Source: Macquaria australasica (Eukaryota > Chordata > Actinopteri > Centrarchiformes > Percichthyidae). From it: a DNA stretch of 64,000 nucleotides. Below are positions 50,701-58,677 of this stretch, in pieces; position 1 is the first letter of the stretch; the number at the start of each line of letters is the position of its first letter. The stretch spans positions 186,001 through 250,000 of the forward strand of contig SEMN01000642.1 in assembly GCA_005408345.1 (NCBI GenBank), in the 5' to 3' direction. Both the position numbers and the translations under genes were made by a program. Under the pieces are notes generated by a model. The model ran no database searches. It had not been told where the DNA came from and worked only from the letters and a program-made list of their open reading frames with translations.

Positions 50701-51578
50701 GCACTCACCTCCAGGTCATCCTCCACGATGACCACAGTAGACTGTGAGAATGTATTGAACACTTGGTTGAGCGCCCAGCGGTAATGTCGGGCAATTTTGT
50801 AGTAGCCTTGGAACTTCCTGTGCTCTGGCCGCACTCTGATGTCCGACAGGTCTGGTTGACTTATGTGCGTCACTTGATCTCCATATGAGCCAATCACACG
50901 AGCTGTCTCAGTGTGGCCACAGTCCTGGCTGACGATGATTGGATATAGTTTTGGCGAAGGGCGGTACTGTATGAGTCTGTCGAGGCTCCGTTTTACCGTC
51001 ACTCTGTCACAAGCAATAACTAGAATGGGAATGACAACTTCTGGGCTGGCAACCGAAGTTGCCAATTTATTGTTCTTAACAATCTCTTCCTTTATTTCAA
51101 TGGCCTGGTGCTGTTCTAACATAGAGTCTGAAGCTATTGTATGAACAGGCTTCTGCGTAAGTTTTACTTCAGTTTGGTCTCTGTCATCCACACTGTCTTT
51201 ACGAGGAAGTAGAGGCGTCAGTGGCTGTTGGACAACCTCTTCTTTGACTTCTTTTGTATCATCCGTTTCTCTTTTCCCGACATCTTTCTGCCGAGCCCAC
51301 ACTGCCCTGTGACTTTCAATCTGCTTCAGTAGCTTTTTCTGGGTCTCGAGCTGAATTTCGACCTCCTCTGCCAGCCGGATCACCTCCCCAGCCAGGTTGA
51401 CCTGGCCTCCTTTCCCTCTGCCCATGCCCCACTCCTCCTTTCCTCCTGGTTCGGCTCCACCACCTTCCCCAAGGCGGCCGATGGGAGGGCGACCCCAAAG
51501 ATAAAGTAGAAGCAAAGCATTCCAGGCAACAAACAGGAAAGCACCGCATAGTATAAGAGAACCTTTCTTGCGAACCAT
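41772..51578 (-). CDS. mgat1: Alpha-1,3-mannosyl-glycoprotein 2-beta-N-acetylglucosaminyltransferase (GnT-I)
   Basis: Two coding exons on the minus strand, 50709-51578 (290 codons) and 41772-42473 (233 codons plus stop), join in phase 0 to give 523 aa. The enzyme transfers GlcNAc from UDP-GlcNAc to Man5GlcNAc2 in the medial Golgi, the gateway to hybrid and complex N-glycans. Residues 1-5 are basic cytosolic sequence, about 8-27 a single signal-anchor helix (FLFVAWNALLLLYLW), and about 55-185 a long charged stem, much longer than in human (445 aa total). The catalytic domain then reads VIPILVIACDR, PIIVSQDCGHTETA, HRKFQGYYKIARHYRWAL, the metal-binding VEDDLE (285-290) and, from exon 2, APDFFEYF, CVSAWNDNG, LYRTDFFPGLGW, FWDDWMR, RPEISRT and GVMDDLKSGVP. 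The intron starts directly after VEDDLE. A 12-nt 5' UTR piece (51579-51590) follows an acceptor, so more UTR exons lie upstream. Confidence 0.96.
42860..44910 (-). mobile_element. L1-type LINE, 3' half of ORF2 (degenerate)
   Basis: Reading on the minus strand from about 44900, a YADD motif (SLYADDIIVYISDP) is followed by the ILPRLLFFF block (about 44500) and a KNWTHL.. segment (about 44050). Next comes the CGEITHLHIFWKCPLLGKFW block (about 43560), and then an IQW-LKKYPPTYAEW-like C-terminus with frame changes. This is the order of L1 ORF2 from reverse transcriptase to C-terminus. Stops and frameshifts are present throughout. A short unrelated repeat (GAATACTTTATTGATCCCCT, about 44300-44340) interrupts it. 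It lies in the mgat1 intron in the same sense as the gene. Confidence 0.8.
44955..45395. repeat. Inverted pair of ~85-bp arms
   Basis: The block around 44975-45062 (TTTTTGTAGTTTTGCC, CAAGTAATGATAATAC, CCAAGTTAATAG) matches 45289-45375 on the opposite strand at roughly 80 percent. It looks like a foldback DNA element next to the L1 fragment. No open frame in the centre is convincing. Confidence 0.6.
45922..46060 (+). mobile_element. hAT-like element, left end only
   Basis: CAGTGGTTCCCAACCTAGGG is a classic hAT-type left terminus, followed by a GATAAATCTGAGGGGTTGTG block known from fish repeats. No inverted right end was found nearby, so it is truncated. Confidence 0.5.
46831..46985 (+). mobile_element. 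tRNA-derived SINE
   Basis: The head is tRNA-like. An A-box region (TGGTAGCCGAATGGTTATAG, about 46838-46857) and a B-box (AGTTCGATTCT, 46885-46895) are spaced as in a Pol III internal promoter. They are followed by a TGATGCATGTCATACCCTCT body and a CAATAAAGGG end typical of a widespread fish SINE. The tRNA fold is incomplete, so it is not a functional tRNA gene. Confidence 0.75.
47652..48199. mobile_element. ~550-bp non-autonomous element, complete copy
   Basis: The left end TTAAAGGAATAGTTCCAACA pairs with the right end, which reads from the other strand as TTAATGGAATAGTTCAACAT, and the pairing continues inward with mismatches. It contains the GAGCCAGGCTAGC and ATGCTAAGCTAGGCTAACC blocks found in the partial copies at 12110 and 26215. 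It has no transposase. Confidence 0.7.
48380..49115. repeat. Unclassified interspersed repeat
   Basis: A block with GACGGCGAGGACAAACAGGG, CTTTTCCTCGTGGAGAGACT and AAAATATTTGGAGGTGGAAA reads like a widely dispersed fish repeat. A minus-strand open frame (48756-49100) crosses it but shows no known domain. Borders are uncertain. Confidence 0.35.
49422..50136. mobile_element. TTAA-flanked inverted-repeat element
   Basis: TTAA followed by AGCTGGGGTAGGCA on the left mirrors TGCCTACCCCAACT followed by TTAA on the right, with one mismatch in 14. TTAA on both sides is what piggyBac-type elements use, although the terminal bases are not typical of that family. The interior carries a C-run plus CA repeat (49682-49714) and no intact transposase. 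Confidence 0.55.
49682..49714. repeat. Poly-C plus (CA)n tract
   Basis: Eleven C followed by eleven AC units. Confidence 0.9.
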
Positions 51579-54212
51579 GGCCCAATGACACTAGAAAAGG
51601 GATGGGGTAGTGGAAGAGGCTGCAGGTAGGGAACAAGTAATGGAACCAGAGTGAGAATAAGGACAGGCACAAAGTTGATATCCGGTCACATTGTAATTAT
51701 TTCAAATTTGAGTCATACTATCTTTTGGTCAGGAGGGTGTCAGGAGGAGGATTGTCCAATTTAAAATGAATTTACATGATCCTACTGTGGAATGTAGGCA
51801 TTCCATGAAATCCCATAGAGATGGGGCACTGAGCTGAGAGACGAATCTCAGAAGTTCAGCAAGGGGAGGTTGCAAAAGTGCAGATGAAAGTAAAAAAAAA
51901 GGGAAAAGTGGGGTCACTTTGGGTTGAGGGAATGTAACTCCTTGGATGTTATCCTTCGGCCATTATCCTGAAAACAGAGCAGGAAAACAAATCAGCAGAA
52001 TGAATGCAGCTCATTAGAACTTTAAATAATGAATCAGAAACAAAAGTCCATTTCAGACATGTGTTCTGTAAGTGTGAATAATGATCAATATTGTACTTGT
52101 AATTATTTCCTATAAATTAAACTATCGGCCTGTATCTGTAATCTATTAAACAAGATACATTTGTACCAAAAATAATTACAATTGTATAATTTTCTACATG
52201 CATAGCGTCAGATAAAATTGCAGTTGATTGTTGTTGAGGGTTCAAACCAGTCAGCCAGAGAAAAGTCAACTTCTAAGTAAACTCTGGCTCATGTATAATC
52301 ATGACATTCAGTTTAACATTTGCTGGTCCCTGCTTTTCTCAGCTTTATAATCATTGTAAAACTGCATGTCTTTGGATTGTTGGTTGGACAAAACAAGCAA
52401 TTAGAAAATGTCACCTGCGAAATTGTGATGGTTGTTTTTCACTGTTTGTTCTTATTTTTATTATGTCCAGAAATTTTATAGACTAAATGATGAATAAATT
52501 AAAACAGAAGAATAGTTGACAGAGTCATTTATAATAAAAATAATTCTCATTTGCAGTCCTATATTAGTCTGGCCACAAAATTAGTGAATTCCTTTCTTCT
52601 TGATACTGGGCCGGGTATGGAACCGCAATACGTTTTTGGTAACAACCAAAACGTGTCCAGCTGTCCATAGCACCAAGTATCAAAGCTGTCCAGTATCAAA
52701 AGCCTGGCTTTGTATGTCTGGTAAGATTCGTAATCTTGTTTACTTATTCTTGATCAGTTAGTCTCTAGCCTAATTTAAATCAACATTTTGCCAATTTTAG
52801 ACTGTAATTTATTCAGGAAAACTTTTTGTGCAGCTGCTTGTGCTTGCTTCTTTTATTAAATAAAAAGGGCTCTTCTAGACGTTTATATTTCTCAATGTGA
52901 GGTATAGGGAAAAAAAGTACCTTACCGTATGGTATCAAAACTTGGGCATCATATCGGCACTAATGTCAGAATATGTCAACCAATACTCAGCTCTACACAC
53001 AACAGTGTAACAGCATGTTGAAACATAATATTAATATCAAACAAGCATTGCAGCTCTTTCTGTTAATGGTACTGTCAGGTTTGAACAGAATCAGAGACCG
53101 GAGAGACAGTCCCAGCAGTGTTACATTTCTCTTGAGAAATGGGGATAAACATGGAGGCGTCTACTACCCTGAACAGACACTTTATCTGAGATGTCCAGAG
53201 GGGCTGCAGGACATCCTGCGAATCTCCATGTGATGTTCAGTCTTTTACTTAGCAACTCGTGAACAAAGCTGTAAAATGTTCAAGAAAGCCTTCCTGCTAC
53301 AAGATTCACACTGATTATTAGGATTCTTGTAAGAGGGGAATGCCATTTTCATTTATTTTTTCCTTATAAACATTACAACAGTTCAGATTGCTTTAATGAA
53401 CATGATTCACTCTTCCACACCGATGCCAGAAATGTGAGATTGCTGCTGTCTTTTCCTGCAAGTACTCGTGGCAGGACCAGAATTTATAGACTGGAGGCTA
53501 CTATGATATTTGGGTCATTCTGTGTCAAATCAGTTTACATTTTAGATTTTGTTAGCTATTTAACACCAAAAAGTAAGTTCTGTAAACTATTTTGGCAGAA
53601 TTTTGAAAGTTGCATAGTATTTTTGCCACTGGGAATGTCATTTTCACCCCCTAAAAAAATGTCTTGGACAGGAAGCCATTTTTAGGGTTCAATATCTTAC
53701 TATATAATCCTTATAATATAACCCCTAGAGCCATGAAATTTGGTAGGGGCTCAGACAAAACGGTGTGCAAAAGATCCAAATGATTGATAGGCTCAAGCAG
53801 ATGTCATATCTTTCATGACATTCATCATAAGGTTTGAACAAAATATGTGTCAGTCCCAACATAATAATGAACACTAAAATCCTACAGATTCTGTAGTTCA
53901 CACCAACTCTGGCTTCATTGCAAATCCCTTAGTGAGCATTATATCCACATAATCATGTTACATTTAGTATCTTGTGCACATCTTGATGAAATCTGATTTG
54001 TTCCTGGTACCTAGTGCACATGCTGACTGGACTGCTTGTTGCAGAGATACTAGGACTGCACTACAAACATTCAAAGCTGAATCATTGTATTAGGGAAGAT
54101 GCAGAAATCTCAGAGACCAATGTCTCAAAATCTGAGCTACCTGAACAACTAGATACCACTAGAAAACCTTTTTGTAACTTGGCTGAACTAACCCTTTAAA
54201 TTAGCCCTCTAC

Positions 54213-54869
54213 AGAGTGCTGCAGGAATGACGTATTTTTGTAGGCCAACCCGGAAGTTAGCATCGCCCTGGTTCCCTCGACAAAAAGCCAATGGGATTTT
54301 TCCATTGGATTTTGGATTATTGCAGAAAATAAGCTCTGTGGCAAACAAAAGTTTATGATACTTACAAATTAACACCACTTCTATGATATCGTAGCATAAA
54401 TCACCAGAAGTAAAAAGCTAACTTTAGGCTATAAACAAACTACACCACGGTCGCATGACTTCAGCGTCACCACCACTAAGCTTCCAACTTGTCATCTGAA
54501 TTTGCACGCTTACCTCTTCTACAAAAGCCTTTGGGAAAGTTTGAGTTTGAGAATAGTTTGCAAGAGCGCGAGTATAAACACACCAAGGCTGTAAAGGCGG
54601 ACGAGTGAGTAGATGAGTTTGTGTTCAAGCATCGCCTTTTTTAAAACACGTAAAAGCTACAAAATTCAGGGGTGGGGTATTTCCTGACGTATTTTATGTC
54701 ATAGAACAAAACATGAAAATCTCTTCAGCTTGTGTTAACCACAGACCTTATTTCAGGCATCTAACTAAAAGCCCATTCAAGAAACCCACTGACTTCCAGA
54801 CGAGGGAACCGGAAGTGCAAACATGCCAACTCATTTCCGGGGTTTAGGACTCATTCCTGCAACATTCTA
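54213..54869. mobile_element. Inverted-repeat element (GAGTGCTGCAGGAATGA family)
   Basis: The left terminus AGAGTGCTGCAGGAATGA is mirrored at the right by TCATTCCTGCAACATTCT. Further in, CCGGAAGTTAGCAT and GGTTCCCTCG pair with CCGGAAGTGCAAACATG and CGAGGGAACCGG. It has no transposase, and its class was not assigned. Confidence 0.6.
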
Positions 54870-56035
54870 TTTAGTGTCTGTCAATACCTGACATTTTGCT
54901 GCACAGTCAAAGTCCAACTTCCCATGAACAAAACAGGCTCCAGAACAAATATTGAAATGCTTACACAGAGATTTCCAGTCAAATAAAACTACTACTAGTG
55001 TCAACGGTGATTATGTGAACTAATGGAGGGATGGGAGGGATGAAACAGTGGAGGATGAAGGAGGTCACCCTGACTCCTCCACAGGAGCTCCACAGTGTTA
55101 GAAAAGCCTAAACCAATTAGTGCTGATAAATATAGGCCCGCAATAATCTCGTAAGGATGGATGTTTGACTACAAGGACCAAATGCTCTGATTAGTGATCA
55201 ATCTCTGGCTGTGCTTCACTGCTCTCGGATAGGACAAACTCAGTTCTGCAAGCTATTAACAGGTCAAACTTGTTTATCTCCATATTACCACTGCCCTACA
55301 AACTTTTGTCCTACCCACTGACACATAAGATGTTTGAGAAATAGCTTATAGAGCAGTTGCGTGCTGGAAGACTGATACATGGTTGTGGTTAGGGGGTTTG
55401 TGCACATTGTGGACAGATCCAAATGGAACCCAGATATAACACACTAGCATACAACAGGACTGGCACTTTCAGCAGTTTTATGCTTGAACTCCTTTTTACG
55501 CATCAGTGACAAATAAGGATTTTCAAGGTGATGAAAGAAATGGTTTTAAAACACATGTACAAGGTTCTCAGTAATGTGATGACATAATAATAATCATAAT
55601 AATATTATTATGTCTGGCCATTGAATGTAGATTTTTTTTCCAAAAAACATTTTGATTATTAATTGATCTGCTAATTATGTTTTCAATTAATAATTTTGTC
55701 TAGAAAATGTCAGAAAATAGTTCATAATTGGCCATCACAATTTCTACCTTGTTTTGTCCGACCAACAGTCACAAACCCATAAGACAAAGGAAAGCAGCAA
55801 ATCTCATTTGAGAAGCTGGAACCAACCATTTTTGCATGGAGAATTACTCAAACAATTAATCAATGATGAAAATAGTTGCTGATTAATTTTCTGTTAATTT
55901 ATCTGTCAGTAATTGATTAATTGACAAAGCATTTCAGCTCTAGTTCAAACACAAAAACATCTTGTAAAATGCATTTGATTAAAAAATGTAAAAGGGTGTT
56001 TTTCACAGAAGGTGTATTCAGGATGTTTCTGCACA

Positions 56036-56338
56036 ATACACTCCGTTGCCAGGGTCACCTAGCTAAAACTAATGTAGTCTAATACAACAGTCCTGCAATA
56101 AATCCTCCTTCATGAAGGTTCTAATGTTCAGCTTTTGTAATATCAATGTGTGATGCAGTACAGTTAAACAGCACCACAAACTACAAAAACTATACACTTC
56201 AATCAACACCTCTCTAAAACAGTTTCAACAAAAACTGAACATTATATCCTTCACAAGGTAGGATTTAATGCAGGACTGTCGTATTAGACTACATTCGTTT
56301 TAGCAAGGTGTACCTAATAAACCGGTAACTGAGTGTAT
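56036..56338. mobile_element. Complete ~303-bp palindromic MITE
   Basis: Almost the whole length folds back on itself. The left end ATACACTCCGTTGCC and GTCTAATACAACAGTCCTGC pair with GCAGGACTGTCGTATTAGAC and GGTAACTGAGTGTAT on the right. TA next to both ends suggests a TA target site. Related copies lie at 5039, 20811 and 24908. Confidence 0.8.
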
Positions 56339-57380
56339 ATTTTACTAATGTGTTTTGAAAGAGTCGACAGACTCAGAAATTACTCAAATGATCATCTTGA
56401 CAAAGAAAGGGGCAACAAGAACACTTCGAAGCAGACTGTCTTTACCTTGGAGAAAAAAAAAAAAAAACTACATGCAGACACAGTAATGTTGAGCAACAAT
56501 GGATCAATTAAAGTAGAGAAGTAAAAATATGAGTCAAAAGAAAAGAGGCAGAGTCAGAGTATGTAAAGTACTTGAAGTGAGTAGAGAAATGTCATGTAGT
56601 AATAGTCAAGTCTAAAGTATTTACGCAGCGCCCCACAAGAACTCCAGAGCTAAGGAATATAAATGTAAAACTAATTTAACCGTACCTGAACTCGGAGCTG
56701 CCTACAGATCTGTCATGTCTTCCTTTCAACACTGTGGTAAGTTAAGCTTTGCAGACAAGAGGAGCTGATTGTGAACAGGGGGGAGGATGGGCAGAGGGAG
56801 GGAACTGTTGCTCTCCTCACAAACTGTACCAGCTGAAACTCTAGTCTTCGTTAACCCCTCCTCCCTCCATCCGACAACGTGGGGCTGTAGGACCATACAG
56901 TGGAACCTGCTGCAGCTTACAGATAATGGTTCACATGACTACAAAGTGGAAAGGCAACGAGGACTACCCGGTTCGCCTCTTAGTTTGCCAACACCAAATA
57001 TTAACAGTTTTACTGATGGAACATTGCCAACAGCAGGTCACCAGCGGTGCAGCCGTCTAATCCGTTGAGATGAAACCCAGCTGTTACGCTTCACACACTC
57101 CTTTGAAGCCATTAAGCTAGCTGACACCAAACTATCGGCTAGCTAAGTTAAGACACGGGACACTGGATGTTAAATGCAGCAGGGGCATAGCCAGTGTTTT
57201 GTCATCTCTACAATGATTTCTGAGCATCACAACGCATCCGTTAAGAATGTCTAAACAGTAAGCTAACAGCTGACGAGCTGTTGGCTAGCTGGCTAACATC
57301 GAGCAGCAGCAGATAAGGGTTTTCCATTCATTAGCCGTCCTGACCGAAGACATGGTTGTAGCAGCTGAAGCCAGTCTCAC

Positions 57381-57500
57381 CTCTCTCATGCCGTTCTCAA
57401 CGAGTCGGTGCGGCTTGCATCTTGTAGGAAATGAGACTCGCATCAAGCTGCAGCATTGATCGGCTAATTGGCTAGCTAGCTGACGTTTGCTAGTCGAGCC
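57381..57500 (-). promoter_or_regulatory. Probable mgat1 first (non-coding) exon and promoter
   Basis: A good donor, AGAGAG|GTGAGACTGG (GT at 57380-57379, minus strand), ends a CpG-containing block. This can splice to the acceptor at 51591 just before the mgat1 start codon. The block is followed upstream by CpG-rich DNA with GCTAGC repeats and no TATA box. This is inference from splice signals and composition. Confidence 0.45.
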
Positions 57501-58677
57501 ACCCTTGCGTTTCCTTCGGTGTCACATTCACAGCACATCTCTGTGTTGGTACACAGCGGATCCAGTGTTGCCTTTATCTCCACCTCTGGTTCCCATTATT
57601 CCCCCGGCTCTGCTCTTTTACCCAATACCAGTAGCTGCTAATGTTAGCAGCCTACAGTGCCTGCTCTGCTACAAACGTTACTCTGGCACTGGCTTATGTG
57701 TCCACATTGGCATTTTGCATATCCTCTGCCCTGGTTACCACAGGATGCCTCTTCTGATGTATGATGATGACGGCATTTTTCATTTAACTACACAAAACTA
57801 CACTTCCGGATTATTGACTCGTTTAGGACCGAGTTGGCCCGACACGAGCCGAATTATCCCGAGCAATTTCACTGTTCTTTTTATAAACCTGCGAACACAA
57901 ATGTGTCACATTGTATACTAATCACACATTGATTTTTAATTCCCTTATCTACAATCTCTGGAGCACTTGCAACCAAAATCCGTTTTCAATGGAGGCAGAA
58001 GAGGTCGAGATATCCTGACTTACTCCCTAGAATGCAACTCAATGGCATTTTTAATTACAACCTCCTTTGTAAGTAAACTGTATTGTATTAACAATATTAT
58101 GTATCTACATTATTACATAACAAACCTCTACCTGTTAGTATAAATGTAATGAAAATATAAATAAATATTTAACATTGAATTATTATGCAAGGACAATCCA
58201 GCACTTTGTTGTACAATGTTAAACATTATCTACTTGACTTGCATCACTAATGTATAGTGTATTACTGGGAACTATCATTGTATAGTGCATGTTCAATATA
58301 TAGCTGTTGAGTTGAAATCATCTTCGATCTACTGGACCAATTCCAAAACCTTTGGTGACTATTAGTTATTTAGACACCAAAATTTGTAAAAAAAAAAAAA
58401 AAAAATAGGTCCCAGGTTTAAAAATAGCTTCCCTTTAACAAAACACATTTATGTCCCTTTCCATGGATACCTGCAGCCTGCCACAACTCCATCTGCAGGT
58501 GAATTATTAATTATACAGTGCAGTGCTGCATTATATGAACAACACATTATCATTCCAAATCTCCATTCAAGCAGTGTAGAGATCACCCACTCGGACAACA
58601 TTATATATAATTCATCAAGTTCATCAGTTCTGATGTCCAGCAGTCCACACGGTTACTGTAATGCCCATTGGCTGAAA
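57501..58677. other. Gap between the mgat1 promoter and the vars2 3' end
   Basis: A 144-codon open frame (57487-57921, plus) spans the CpG-rich part but has no recognisable motif. From 57950 the sequence is AT-rich with a poly-A tract at about 58389-58405. The vars2 3' UTR is expected within 58300-58677. Confidence 0.5.

Larger units (their letters stand above)
51600..57380. other. mgat1 5' intronic/upstream region with repeats
   Basis: Lies between the mgat1 start exon and its likely promoter. It holds an inverted-repeat element (54213-54869) and the complete palindromic element (56036-56338). A possible small UTR exon donor, TTCAG|GTACGG, lies at about 56686 on the minus strand. The remainder is AT-rich with no coding signal. 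Confidence 0.5.

Noticed and set aside
57487..57921. 144-codon open frame on the plus strand over the mgat1 promoter
   Set aside because: It lies in CpG-rich promoter DNA, has no domain, no splice context and no familiar motif. Open frames of this size are expected in GC-richer DNA.
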